Positions 16,991 to 26,400 of a DNA stretch of 64,000 nt are shown here, piece after piece. The notes under the pieces are model-generated. The model made no database searches, was not told where the DNA came from, and saw nothing but the letters and a program-made list of their open reading frames with translations. Numbering within the stretch: the first letter of the stretch is position 1; each line of letters begins with the position of its first letter. Position numbers and translations under genes: made by a program. Origin of the DNA: Alloscardovia criceti DSM 17774 (GTDB lineage: Bacteria; Actinomycetota; Actinomycetes; Actinomycetales; Bifidobacteriaceae); NCBI RefSeq assembly GCF_000376885.1, contig NZ_AQXR01000009.1, positions 248,001 through 312,000 on the forward strand, written 5' to 3'.

Positions 16991-17701
16991 TTACTGTTCG
17001 TCTGTCTGAGAAGTCTCAGATTCCTCAGCAGCAGCTTCCACGGTTTGTGCCTTCTTCTTACGATTGATAAGGCCCCGAATGGCCGCCACAATTGTAGGAG
17101 CCAACGACACGAGCAAGATTGCTACGATAACAAGCTCGAAGTTCTTTTGAACGAATGGAATGCCGCCAAAGAAGTATCCGAGCAGCGTAAACAAAGAGCT
17201 CCATACCAGACCACCGAGCACGCTAAACGGCGTGAAACGACGCCAGCTCATGCCGGAAAGCCCCGAGATAAATGGCATGAAGGTACGAATGAATGGGAAG
17301 AATCGTCCCAAGAACACAGCCAGAGGTCCCCACTTTTCAATCATGGCTTCTGTTTTTTCGATGCGTTCTGGAGTCATTGCCTTGACCTTACCCGAATCGA
17401 CAATCTTGCGACCGAAGAAGTGACCGATGAAGTAATTGCACTGATCGCCGATAATTGGGGCGGTCCACACAATAGGCAACAACACAGCTAAGCTCATACC
17501 AGAGCTTGGTTCTGCTGCGAAATATCCAGCAGCAAAAAGCAAGGAATCGCCAGGCAAGAATGGCATGAAGACCACACCGGTTTCCACAAAGATGATGAGG
17601 AAGATAAATGCATACGTTGGAGCTAATCCCATTGCAATCCAACCTGCGATAGCTCCGCGTGGATTTTTAAGAAGCTCGATGAAGAAATTAATAATGCCCA
17701 T
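16991..17701 (-). CDS. DedA/VTT-family membrane protein
   Basis: 236 residues with about six hydrophobic segments. DedA hallmarks: FVETGVVFMPFLPGDSLLFA at residues 40-60, GDQCNYFIGHFFGRKI near 95, and the conserved FLGRFFPFIRTFMPFISGLS with the arginine pair. The C-terminus is hydrophilic and acidic (AEESETSQTDEQ). DedA proteins sit in the inner membrane and are linked to lipid carrier (undecaprenyl phosphate or phospholipid) translocation and proton-motive-force homeostasis. The start at 17701 follows AGGAGAATC. It is monocistronic and divergent from rsmI. Confidence 0.92.
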   Translation of the reverse strand: MGIINFFIELLKNPRGAIAGWIAMGLAPTYAFIFLIIFVETGVVFMPFLPGDSLLFAAGYFAAEPSSGMSLAVLLPIVWTAPIIGDQCNYFIGHFFGRKIVDSGKVKAMTPERIEKTEAMIEKWGPLAVFLGRFFPFIRTFMPFISGLSGMSWRRFTPFSVLGGLVWSSLFTLLGYFFGGIPFVQKNFELVIVAILLVSLAPTIVAAIRGLINRKKKAQTVEAAAEESETSQTDEQ

Positions 17702-17964
17702 GATTCTCCTGGGTGACACATATTGCTAACAAACCCTTCTAAGTGTAATGAGAATCTGCGCTCACTCCATAAGAATGAATTAACATCAACATTTTCCACA
17801 TAAAAACCTGTCAGAACTTTTGTAACTTTATAGATTACCTCCATAAAAAACGCGCGAATTTGTGTAAAATCACAGGAAAGCGCCGCGGCGAAGATGAGGA
17901 TTCGCGTAGCAACACCGTTGACGAGAGTACCGAAGTTTTCATAGAGCTTGGGTACTCTAAAAGT

Positions 17965-18858
17965 ATGAGCACACTTCAGGGAACGGTTATCCTCGCAGCA
18001 ACACCTATCGGAAATACGGCGGATGCCTCAGCACGTTTGGTGTCGTTGCTGTCTTCTGCGGATATCGTGGCAGCAGAAGATACACGCCGTTTGTATGACC
18101 TCGCGCGCCGGCTGGATGTGCATGTGAACGGTCACGTGGTCGCTTACCACGATCACAACGAGCGTGGGAAAGCAGACGGTTTGCTCGATGAGGTGGAGAA
18201 CGGGGCCACGGTGCTCGTGGTATCCGATGCGGGTATGCCTACGATTAACGATCCAGGTCTTGCGATTGTGCGTCGAGCAATTGAGCGCGAGTTGCCTGTG
18301 ACCTGTGCGCCAGGGCCTTCTGCAGTGTTGGATGCACTAGCTTTGTCGGGTCTGCCTACGGATCGTTTCTGCTATGAGGGTTTCGTGCCGCGCAAGCATT
18401 CGGACCGTATGAAACGTTTCCGCTCCTTAGCTGCTGAAATGCGCACCATTGTTTTCTATGAAACGCCGCATCGCATTGCAGAAACCATGGATGACATGGA
18501 AGCTGTTTTTGGCGAAAATCGTCGCATGGCATTGGCAAGGGAACTCACTAAGGACTTTGAAGAGATTCGCAGGGGTAGTGTTCATGCGATTCGTGAGGGT
18601 GTAATCAATAAACCTCCTCGTGGTGAGATTGTGCTGGTGATTGAAGGGGCGACAGAGGAAGAAGCCATAGAAGCTGCGGGAAATACCGTGCTTGGCATCG
18701 ATGATCTGGCACAGATTTCCCTGGAGGTGTCTGAGCGTGAGGGCATGCGCATCAAGGATGCTATCGCGCAGGTCGTGAAGGAGCATCCTTTGCCGGATGG
18801 TTCCTTCGTATCCCGCAAAGACGTGTATGCGCATGTTTTGGATATGAAGGCTCAGTAA
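17965..18858 (+). CDS. rsmI: 16S rRNA (cytidine1402-2'-O)-methyltransferase
   Basis: 297 residues of the tetrapyrrole-methylase fold. Characteristic segments are LAATPIGNTADAS near the N-terminus, AAEDTRRLYDL, VVSDAGMPTINDPG, and CAPGPSAVLDALALSGLP around residues 110-130. RsmI methylates the ribose of C1402 in the ribosomal decoding centre using SAM. I chose ATG 17965 because the family begins right before GTVILAATPIGN; a longer reading from 17860 has no family match. No Shine-Dalgarno is visible. A 7-bp inverted repeat GAGTACC / GGTACTC (17925-17957) lies just ahead of the start. Confidence 0.94.
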   Translation: MSTLQGTVILAATPIGNTADASARLVSLLSSADIVAAEDTRRLYDLARRLDVHVNGHVVAYHDHNERGKADGLLDEVENGATVLVVSDAGMPTINDPGLAIVRRAIERELPVTCAPGPSAVLDALALSGLPTDRFCYEGFVPRKHSDRMKRFRSLAAEMRTIVFYETPHRIAETMDDMEAVFGENRRMALARELTKDFEEIRRGSVHAIREGVINKPPRGEIVLVIEGATEEEAIEAAGNTVLGIDDLAQISLEVSEREGMRIKDAIAQVVKEHPLPDGSFVSRKDVYAHVLDMKAQ

Positions 18859-18896
18859 ACTAGATGCCCGCCTTTCAACTTGTGCCGTCTGGCGAG

Positions 18897-19184
18897 CTAT
18901 ACGGTGTGCTCTGCTACGCTGTCTCCAAACAATATTTCAAAACTTTCCTTCACTCGAGGACCTCCTGCTTGAGACACGCATTCTAGTAGTTCGGGCGAGG
19001 CGCGGAGATTGGCGATGAGCCAGTATCTCAGATCCGGACAATGCTCGGCGATATACCATAAAATCTGCGGATTCGTGTGAGGATTCGTTGCAATGAGCGG
19101 CGTAAGGTGAAGTGGCGCTGCGGGCGGTGGACTGCCCGGGTAGGGATGTGGGCACGGTGAAGAGGCATAAAAGTATTCAGACAT
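18897..19184 (-). CDS. Small LRV (variant leucine-rich repeat)-type protein
   Basis: 95 residues. A proline-rich N-terminus (SSPCPHPYPGSPPPAAP) is followed by LTPLIATNPHTNPQILWYIA and CPDLRYWLIANLRASPELLE, two copies of the variant leucine-rich motif common in actinobacterial proteins of unknown role. The gene starts 2 bases after the stop of the AbiEi-like gene upstream and is surely co-transcribed with it. The function is not known; the repeat usually mediates protein contacts. Confidence 0.65.
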   Translation of the reverse strand: MSEYFYASSPCPHPYPGSPPPAAPLHLTPLIATNPHTNPQILWYIAEHCPDLRYWLIANLRASPELLECVSQAGGPRVKESFEILFGDSVAEHTV

Positions 19185-19186
19185 GG

Positions 19187-20014
19187 CTATCCTTGTCGTT
19201 GCGTTCTTGACGAGGCTTTACTGGGATCGGCATTGTCCTCTTCGTGTTGCTGTGGCTGAGTTTGTGGCGGTGCATTCTGCGAGGCAAAAGTGCGTAAAAT
19301 CAAATTCATACCTGCCGTATACCGCGGTTGGCGCGTATTCACACGCATGACTTCTATACAATCGCGCTCGCCGAAATCATAGTTCGTTGCTAATTCCAAA
19401 ATCATGGCACTGATAAGATGCGGGCGAAAGCGAGCATCTTCGCTGCAGGCAAGATCGCAGGCGGTGCGTTCAGGCGTGGTGACTAAAAGCTGGGGAAATT
19501 CCGCGATAAAAGAGCTGTGGATTTGCCGTGATGTTGAGCGCACTTTTCGCCCAAAAAGAATGGAATGATAATGGTTATCGCGCGCCACATCGATATGTCG
19601 TGGAAATTCGCCGCCCAACCAAATCCACGCAGCCAAAAAACCTGAAGCGATAGCTCCGTGTGGCATAATATCGCGCGCCACATGCGCACGCGTATGACTG
19701 GAGGCTAGAAAACGCGTGGAAAAATAGGTGCTGGCATCCAGCTCGGTAAGTGTATTATTGTCCTTCAACCTCCTCAAACACATGGGTCCTGGAAAGTCGC
19801 TCACGTGGTGGAGGGGATGCTCAAGTGTTGCTTGGAAACTTGCATCAGTGCGCGCAATGCGTTGATGGTACACGTGCGCGGACATAGATGATTTGAGGTT
19901 AACAAAATCAGAATCCTGCTCGGGCAGGGCGCGGGGAGCCATTGCAGGTGTCGGGGTTGGTATCGGGGTTGGATTTGGTTCCAGATCCGGCGTCGTTGTC
20001 GTTGAATTACTCAT
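19187..20014 (-). CDS. AbiEi antitoxin-like / uncharacterised DNA-binding-type protein
   Basis: 275 residues from ATG 20014. The middle part, ARDIMPHGAIASGFLAAWIW followed by LGGEFPRHIDVARDNHYHS and then LLVTTPERTACDLAC, resembles AbiEi-family antitoxin or regulator-like proteins of actinobacteria, in which the VTTPxRTACDLA stretch is conserved. The N-terminus is low complexity (TTTTPDLEPNPTPIPTPTP) and the C-terminus is Q/S-rich, so only residues 60-260 are likely folded. No AbiEii toxin is adjacent; the partner is a small LRV protein. An extended -10 like TGCTATAGC lies 10-18 bases before the ATG, so the mRNA leader is very short. The role is uncertain. Confidence 0.6.
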   Translation of the reverse strand: MSNSTTTTPDLEPNPTPIPTPTPAMAPRALPEQDSDFVNLKSSMSAHVYHQRIARTDASFQATLEHPLHHVSDFPGPMCLRRLKDNNTLTELDASTYFSTRFLASSHTRAHVARDIMPHGAIASGFLAAWIWLGGEFPRHIDVARDNHYHSILFGRKVRSTSRQIHSSFIAEFPQLLVTTPERTACDLACSEDARFRPHLISAMILELATNYDFGERDCIEVMRVNTRQPRYTAGMNLILRTFASQNAPPQTQPQQHEEDNADPSKASSRTQRQG

Positions 20015-20174
20015 GAGGGTCAGGCTATAGCAAGGCCGTTCAAAGACGAAAACCGAATCCGCATTTTTGTGGATAACTGGAGAATTGTTGATAATCTCAT
20101 GTGTTTTCACATTCGTCCACAGGGTGGATATGTGGACGAATGTGAAAAAATACCGTGGGTGTGAAGAAGGGTTA

Positions 20175-22070
20175 ATGTCGGCTCAATTAGAGATAATCGA
20201 CAGCATGAGTCATGTATTAGTAGCAGTAGCTTGGCCGTATGCCAACGGCCCTCGCCACATTGGCCATGTGGCAGGTTTCGGTGTTCCTTCGGATGTGTAT
20301 GCGCGTTTTGAACGTATGAAGGGCAACGATGTATTGATGGTTTCGGGTACGGATGAGCATGGTACCCCAATTTTGGTGCAGGCCGATGCAGAAGGCGTAA
20401 GCGCACAAGAGCTTTCAAACCGCTACAATCGTGTCATTTCACAGGATTTGTGCAATCTGGGACTGAGTTACGATCTTTTTACACGCACCACCACGAAAAA
20501 TCATGAACTTGTGGTGCAGGATATGTTTAAGCAGTGCCTTGACAACGGTTATATTTACAAGGGCACTCAAATGGTGGCAATTTCGCCATCTACGGGGCGT
20601 ACGCTTCCGGACCGTTATATCGAGGGCACTTGCCCAATTTGTGGATATGACGGCGCGCGCGGTGATCAGTGCGATAACTGCGGTAATGAGCTCGATCCTA
20701 TCGATTTGAAGAATCCTGTATCTAAAATCAACGGTGAAACGCCACGTTTTGAGGAAACAGAGCACTTCTTCCTCGATTTGCCAGCACTAGCAGAAGCAAA
20801 CTTGGAATGGTTGAAGTCACGCAAGGGCTGGCGTACCAACGTCATTAACTTCTCCATCGGCTTGTTTAACGAGGTGAAACCTCGCGCCATTACGCGCGAT
20901 ATCGACTGGGGTATCCCTGTGCCGGTGGCAGATTGGATCGATAATCCAAATAAGAAGCTGTACGTGTGGTTCGATGCGGTGATTGGCTATTTGAGCGCAT
21001 CCATCGAATGGGCACGTCGCAGTGGTGACGACGATGCATGGCGCAAGTGGTGGAACGACCCAGAAGCGTTGAGCTATTACTTTATGGGTAAAGATAACAT
21101 CACCTTCCATTCCCAGATTTGGCCATCAGAGATGCTCGGCTACAACGGCGCAGGCTCCAAGGGTGGCGAGCCAGGCGATATGGGCACTTTGAATTTGCCT
21201 ACGGAAGTGGTGTCTTCTGAATTCCTTTCTATGGAAGGACGCAAGTTCAGCTCCTCACGCGGCATCGTGATTTATGTGAAGGATATTTTGGAGCGCTATC
21301 AGGTGGATGCCGTGCGGTACTACATTTCCGTGGCGGGCCCTGAAACCTCCGATTCAGACTTCACCTGGGCAGAATTTGTGCGTCATAACAACGACGAACT
21401 CGTGTCCGGATGGGGCAATCTTGTCAATCGCGTAGCCACTTTGCTGCACAAGAATTTCGGCGAAATTCCACAAGTTAGCGAAGATCAGCTAACCGAGCAG
21501 GATCGCACACTTTTGGAGACTACACTTCAAGCCTTCGATACTGTGGGCGATTTGATTAGCCAGCACCACCAAAAGGCTGGTTTGAACGAAGCCATGCGCG
21601 TAGCCGCAGAAGTGAACAAGTACATCTCTGCCACAGAGCCATGGAAGATTAAGGATAATCCTGCACGTTTGGCCGCCGTTTTGTACACGGCTGCTCAGGC
21701 CGTTATGGATATCAATGTGCTACTTTCTCCATACTTGCCTCATTCGGCTCAGAAGGTCTGGGAAACCATGGGTGGTGAGGGCGAATTCTCGCCATTGCCA
21801 CGCATTGAAGAGGTGACGGATTTGGATAATCCAGACTTCAGCTACCCAATTATTACGGGCGATTACAAGCTGGGCGTAAATGTGCACCCATGGCAACGTG
21901 AAAAGCTCGTCGCCGGTACAAAGATTGCGAAACCAAGCCCAATCTTCCAAAAGATTCCTGTGGAAGCTGTGGAAGAGGAGCTCGAGCGTTTCCAAACAGA
22001 GCTGGATGAGCGTAAGAGCAAAGAAATGGCCCGTTTAGAAGCAGAAAAGGCAAAGCTGCAAAAAGACTAA
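20175..22070 (+). CDS. metG: Methionyl-tRNA synthetase
   Basis: 631 residues; charges tRNA-Met with methionine in the cytoplasm. Class I signature HIGH appears in [10 protein letters not shown]. The zinc knuckle is CPICG...CDNCG in the connective peptide. The second signature is GRKFSSSRG, a variant of KMSKS. An anticodon-binding helical domain and a lysine/glutamate-rich tail ([16 protein letters not shown]) follow; there is no C-terminal EMAP-like domain. ATG 20175 has AAGAAGG upstream; ATG 20205 ([12 protein letters not shown]) is where many relatives start and is the alternative. It is divergent from the AbiEi-like gene. Confidence 0.96.
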   Translation: MSAQLEIIDSMSHVLVAVAWPYANGPRHIGHVAGFGVPSDVYARFERMKGNDVLMVSGTDEHGTPILVQADAEGVSAQELSNRYNRVISQDLCNLGLSYDLFTRTTTKNHELVVQDMFKQCLDNGYIYKGTQMVAISPSTGRTLPDRYIEGTCPICGYDGARGDQCDNCGNELDPIDLKNPVSKINGETPRFEETEHFFLDLPALAEANLEWLKSRKGWRTNVINFSIGLFNEVKPRAITRDIDWGIPVPVADWIDNPNKKLYVWFDAVIGYLSASIEWARRSGDDDAWRKWWNDPEALSYYFMGKDNITFHSQIWPSEMLGYNGAGSKGGEPGDMGTLNLPTEVVSSEFLSMEGRKFSSSRGIVIYVKDILERYQVDAVRYYISVAGPETSDSDFTWAEFVRHNNDELVSGWGNLVNRVATLLHKNFGEIPQVSEDQLTEQDRTLLETTLQAFDTVGDLISQHHQKAGLNEAMRVAAEVNKYISATEPWKIKDNPARLAAVLYTAAQAVMDINVLLSPYLPHSAQKVWETMGGEGEFSPLPRIEEVTDLDNPDFSYPIITGDYKLGVNVHPWQREKLVAGTKIAKPSPIFQKIPVEAVEEELERFQTELDERKSKEMARLEAEKAKLQKD

Positions 22071-22199
22071 GAATGCAGATACCGCAGAGAAATAATTGAA
22101 AAGAGATGCGAGCAGAAGAGTTCACAGGTGATTGTTTACAATTTCTTTACAAAATTCTCAGCTTATCCTAAGACTTTTTCCACATTCGGCTCAGAAACC

Positions 22200-22312
22200 G
22201 GGTGTTATATATAAGTTATCAGCTGAAAGGCTGGCAGGTAACACTGATAATTGAACCTCTCTTCTCTTTCTCTTCTAGCCCGAGTTTTTCGCTCGGGCTT
22301 TCTCTTTTCTGT
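22200..22312 (+). ncRNA. Candidate structured small RNA between metG and tatD
   Basis: TTATCAG (22216-22222) pairs with CTGATAA (22244-22250) and encloses a smaller hairpin CAGC / GCTG. A pyrimidine-rich linker and a strong intrinsic terminator (22277-22299, then TTCTCTTTT) follow. TATATA at 22206-22211 could serve as a -10 box. It may instead be only the 3' end of the metG mRNA. No Rfam family is recognised. Confidence 0.3.
22277..22308 (+). terminator. Intrinsic terminator after metG
   Basis: AGCCCGAG / CTCGGGCT with a 7-base loop, followed by TTCTCTTTT. Confidence 0.85.
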
Positions 22313-22495
22313 CAGCATTATGATCTTCGATCTTCCACATTCGCTGGAAGCTAGGCACTGTGCGTCTCACCCACGAACCACTTACAACAGAACTATCACT
22401 CAGAACTATCGCTAACGACTGCTACGCGCAGTCATTAAACATCACGCCATGATTGTGTACCATCCGCAAGAGTGGCGAGGAAGTGACACTACAGT

Positions 22496-23464
22496 ATGGC
22501 TAAAAAGCATCGCAACCGCTCCTGGGCACCTGCGCCGGAAGCTTTGGAATCCATGATTATCGACAATCACACGCATGTGGCCTCGGTTGTCGATTTCGCA
22601 ATTTCCATGAGCAGTCAGGCGGCGCAGCGCCATATGCCGCCCGTGCCAGTTTTCTCCGTGGAGGAGCTGATTCGCAAGGCACAGGGCACAGGTGTGGCGC
22701 ACATGATTGACGTGGGCTGCGAGTTGCCAAATCTCATGCGGGCTGTGAATATCGCTAAGCAATATCCGGACATCCTCAAAGCCGCGGTAGCAATTCACCC
22801 GAACGAAAGCGTGCTCCACGGCCATCGCGGCGATGTGGGGCCGGATGGACTAGACATTCACTATCAGCCGTGGCATGACGTGACCATCGACGATGCGCTC
22901 GCAACCGTGTATCGCATCGCCACGCACAACCCAGACGATGTGGTAGCCATTGGCGAAACAGGTCTCGACTACTTCCGCACCGGTCCGCAGGCCCGCACAG
23001 CCCAGCGAGAGGCCTTCCGTGCGCATATTGCCATGGCCAAAGAGCTGAACCTCGCCTTACAAATCCATGATCGCGACGCCCACGAGGATGTTATCGATAT
23101 CCTCCTCAAAGACGGCGCACCAGAGCGCACCGTCTTCCACTCCTTCTCTGCGGATAAAGAAGTGGCGGAGCTCGCCAATAAACACGGCTGGTATCTGAGC
23201 TTCTCTGGCACGGTTACATACAAAGCCAACGAACGCCTGCGTGAGGCACTCAGCGTGCTGGATAAGAGCCGCATCCTCGTAGAAACGGATGCGCCGTATC
23301 TGACGCCAGAGCCTTACCGTGGCCGCACAAATTCCTCCTATTTGATGCCTTTTACGTTTCGAGTTATGGCGGAGGTTTTACAATTGAACCATAAGGAAAC
23401 AGCGGAAATTACATACGAAAACACCGTTCGTGCATATGATTTGCCCTACCGCAGTGTAAAATAA
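22496..23464 (+). CDS. tatD: TatD-family metal-dependent deoxyribonuclease
   Basis: 322 residues, amidohydrolase TIM barrel. Metal ligands are visible in order: IIDNHTHV (HxH near residue 25), AIGETGLDYFR (Glu), LQIHDRDAHED (His), VFHSFSADKE (His) and VETDAPYLTPEPYRG (Asp). TatD enzymes act as 3'-5' DNA exonucleases in DNA repair and quality control (established for E. coli). The N-terminal 20 residues (AKKHRNRSWAPAPEALES) precede the core. The usual neighbours in actinobacteria are metG and ksgA; here metG lies just upstream but behind a terminator, so tatD has its own promoter. Confidence 0.93.
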   Translation: MAKKHRNRSWAPAPEALESMIIDNHTHVASVVDFAISMSSQAAQRHMPPVPVFSVEELIRKAQGTGVAHMIDVGCELPNLMRAVNIAKQYPDILKAAVAIHPNESVLHGHRGDVGPDGLDIHYQPWHDVTIDDALATVYRIATHNPDDVVAIGETGLDYFRTGPQARTAQREAFRAHIAMAKELNLALQIHDRDAHEDVIDILLKDGAPERTVFHSFSADKEVAELANKHGWYLSFSGTVTYKANERLREALSVLDKSRILVETDAPYLTPEPYRGRTNSSYLMPFTFRVMAEVLQLNHKETAEITYENTVRAYDLPYRSVK

Positions 23465-23610
23465 ACGTCTATTGCTAAAGTGCGTGGCAAACCACGTGCT
23501 TGGTCGAGCCTGATATTTCGCGAGAATTTGACGGATTCGAAAGAATATCTAGGTCACTTCAAGAGGTAGAGGGCTCATGGAGAAAGTCCTGGAAACAGGT
23601 GGAGAATTAT

Positions 23611-26259
23611 ATGGTGTCTGAAATGGACGCAGGAACTAATCAAGACTCCGGTCTTGCAAACCTTGCAAAAGATACTGCAGAGCAAACCGAGAAAGAGCAA
23701 TCTTCTGCTGATGATAAAGGAGATAAACGTATCTGTACGACCACAGATTCGCTAGCTCTCGATTTAGCTCAAACAGGTGCAATCTTGCCACCAGAAGGCA
23801 TTACTAAAGCCCCAAAAGTTGACGAACATGCAGTTTCTGAAGAAGAGCTCGAAGCCAAGCGTTTAGCGGAAAAAGAAGCAAAACGCACGGCCGAACTGCA
23901 AAATAAAAAGGCGCGCACGCCGTTAGGGCGTTGGTGGCGCAAAATCCAAACTTCCCAAGATAAAATCAGCCTCGGCATGATGATTGTGGCCTTGGGCGTG
24001 GTATACGGCGATATTGGTACTTCGCCGTTATATCTTTCCCAGTCCTTCATTACAGGACAAGGCGGCATTCAGAACGCAAACCGCGAGTCCGTGCTCGGCA
24101 TGCTCAGCTTGCTCTTCTGGTCCGTAACCTTGATTACGACGGTCAAGTATGTGTTCATCGCCATGCGCATTGACAACAAGGGTGAAGGCGGCATCTTTGC
24201 GCTGTATTCCTTGGTCAAGCGCTACGCAAAATGGCTGTGGATACCGGCAATGGTGGGTGGTGCGGCATTTCTTGCTGATTCCGTCCTAACTCCAGCCGTG
24301 TCTATTTCTTCGGCTGTGGAAGGTTTGCGCACGCTGGCACCGCTCAAGCAGGTCTTTACCGAAAATCCGAATATTTCGCTGGGCATTACGGCCGTGATTA
24401 TCGTGGCACTCTTCCTCATCCAATCGCGCGGTACGGAAAGTATTGGAAAAATTTTCGGTATTGTCGTTTTTATTTGGTTCACCTTCCTTGCCATCACAGG
24501 CATTTCAGCAATTGGCACGGATTGGAGCATCTTCGAGGCGCTGAACCCCGTACTCGGCATCCAATACCTGTTCTCGCCGCATAATCACGCAAGCCTAGCC
24601 ATTATGGGCACAGTCTTCCTTGCCACCACCGGTGCAGAGGCCTTGTACTCCGATATGGGACACGTGGGTCGCGGAAATATTTACGCTACGTGGCCGTACA
24701 TCAAGGTGTGCTTGATGCTCAATTACTTCGGCCAGGGCCAGTGGATCATCGAAAATCAAAACAACACGGCTATGCAACAGTTGGAAAATCTCAACCCATT
24801 CTTCCAAATGATGCCGGAAGCCGTGCGTTATGTGGCGGTTATTCTCTCTGTGGTGGCGGGTATTATTGCTTCTCAGGCGTTGATTTCCGGCGCGTACACC
24901 ATGGTTTCAGAAGCTACGGGTTTGAACTGGATGCCGCATTTGCAGGTGCGCTACCCAAGCCGTACCCGCGGCCAGTTGTATATCCCAGTGGTGAACTGGG
25001 TTCTGATGGTTGCAACGCTTTCTGTGCTGGCCATTTTCCAGGATTCCGAGCGTATGACCGCCGCATATGGTCTTGCATTGACGGTCACCATGATTACCAC
25101 CACCATTCTGCTGGCAGCCTATATGTGGTGGGGGAAGAGGCGTCGACTCTTCGCCGTTATCTTTACCATCGTCTTCCTCGCCATCCAGATCCTCTTCTTC
25201 ATCTCCTCGATGTCGAAGTTTATGACCGGAGGTTGGTTCACCACCTTAATTACCATCGCTATTTTCGGCATCATGTATGCGTGGGATACGGGAACGAAGG
25301 TGGAGCGTAGCCAGAGGCGTCACATGTCGCCAGAGGACTTCTTACCTTCGCTGAATGTGCTGCACAACGATGAAGACATCCCGTTATATGCGGATAATTT
25401 GGTGTATCTGACTTCTGATACGGAGCTGCGACGATTGGATACGGATATTTTCTATTCCATTTTCGCTGGGCATCCTAAGCGTGCTCGGGCCTGGTGGGCC
25501 GTATCCGTGTTTGTTACCGATGATCCGTATACGCGTGAGTATTCCGTAGAAAACTTCGGCACGGACTTCCTCTTCCGTGTGCGCATCCGATTGGGCTTTA
25601 AGGTCAGTCAAAATGTGGCTACCTATTTGCACCAAATCATGCATGAGCTCATTGATGACGGCACGCTACCGCCTCAAACTACCATTTATCCGCAGGTGGA
25701 TGAGGATCCGGAAATTGGGTCCATCCGCTATGTGCTTATCCACAAGGAACTCATGCCAGAGTCCAAGGTGCCGCGCTCGGGTGCTATTGCGTTGCGCATG
25801 AAGTACGCCATTCGTAAGGCGGCAGGTTCGCCTATTAAGTGGTTCGGTTTGGCGACGTACAATCCGCTTATCGAAGTGCAGCCGCTCTTTGTATCCACCT
25901 CGCCGGTGGCTCCGTTGCGTCGCGTGAATTTGCGCAAGACGAAGAAGCGCATCACGCTGGAGGCGGTGCTGGCTGAAAAGGCTGCGAAAGCGGGTATCAC
26001 CGTGGAATTGGAAGATGCTGAGGGAAACCCTCTAGAAAATCCTGCAGAGAAGACGGATGCGCAAGCGGATGCGGCAACGACAGCGTCTCAGGAGCCAGCT
26101 CAGGGGCAAACTGGTCATCAGGACAGCGCAGATAATGCTGAGGATGCCCACAATGCATCTGAGTCTGAAGATACGCAGCAGACTGAGGAAACGGCAGATG
26201 CGCCTTCCGAAGCGTCTTCAGATGCGCGAAACGGTCAGCAAGACAGTCGGCAAGACTAG
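23611..26259 (+). CDS. kup: Kup/HAK/KUP potassium uptake permease
   Basis: 882 residues. The Kup signature LGVVYGDIGTSPLYLSQSF opens the first transmembrane segment; about twelve membrane helices run to residue 570. A long cytosolic C-terminal domain follows, ending in a 90-residue acidic, Q/A/D-rich low-complexity tail (about 800-882) that is unusual in length. Kup symports K+ with protons at low potassium. The N-terminal 110 residues are charged and cytosolic. ATG 23611 is fixed by GGAG with 7 bases of spacing; the frame is open to 23500 but without a ribosome site. It is monocistronic, and no c-di-AMP riboswitch is visible upstream. Confidence 0.95.
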   Translation: MVSEMDAGTNQDSGLANLAKDTAEQTEKEQSSADDKGDKRICTTTDSLALDLAQTGAILPPEGITKAPKVDEHAVSEEELEAKRLAEKEAKRTAELQNKKARTPLGRWWRKIQTSQDKISLGMMIVALGVVYGDIGTSPLYLSQSFITGQGGIQNANRESVLGMLSLLFWSVTLITTVKYVFIAMRIDNKGEGGIFALYSLVKRYAKWLWIPAMVGGAAFLADSVLTPAVSISSAVEGLRTLAPLKQVFTENPNISLGITAVIIVALFLIQSRGTESIGKIFGIVVFIWFTFLAITGISAIGTDWSIFEALNPVLGIQYLFSPHNHASLAIMGTVFLATTGAEALYSDMGHVGRGNIYATWPYIKVCLMLNYFGQGQWIIENQNNTAMQQLENLNPFFQMMPEAVRYVAVILSVVAGIIASQALISGAYTMVSEATGLNWMPHLQVRYPSRTRGQLYIPVVNWVLMVATLSVLAIFQDSERMTAAYGLALTVTMITTTILLAAYMWWGKRRRLFAVIFTIVFLAIQILFFISSMSKFMTGGWFTTLITIAIFGIMYAWDTGTKVERSQRRHMSPEDFLPSLNVLHNDEDIPLYADNLVYLTSDTELRRLDTDIFYSIFAGHPKRARAWWAVSVFVTDDPYTREYSVENFGTDFLFRVRIRLGFKVSQNVATYLHQIMHELIDDGTLPPQTTIYPQVDEDPEIGSIRYVLIHKELMPESKVPRSGAIALRMKYAIRKAAGSPIKWFGLATYNPLIEVQPLFVSTSPVAPLRRVNLRKTKKRITLEAVLAEKAAKAGITVELEDAEGNPLENPAEKTDAQADAATTASQEPAQGQTGHQDSADNAEDAHNASESEDTQQTEETADAPSEASSDARNGQQDSRQD

Positions 26260-26351
26260 ACTTCACAGCGCAACCTGAGTGATCACATTCGGAGCGAAAG
26301 CGCAACTGTGCTCAATCTCACACCGCGTAATCGCTCGTTATAACTAAACAC

Positions 26352-26400
26352 AATAACTGCATGGGCGTGTAATACAGTTCATGCAGTTATTTTTATAATT
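26352..26400 (+). terminator. 12-bp hairpin with T-run abutting the next start codon
   Basis: AATAACTGCATG / CATGCAGTTATT is a perfect stem, followed by TTTATAATT and then immediately the ATG of the amidotransferase at 26401. It has every mark of an intrinsic terminator for kup. TATAAT at 26394-26399 is too close to that ATG to be its -10 box. Confidence 0.8.

Noticed and set aside
26394-26399. TATAAT as the -10 box of the amidotransferase
   Set aside because: It ends one base before the ATG, so the transcript would begin inside the coding region; the start is fixed by the catalytic Cys2.
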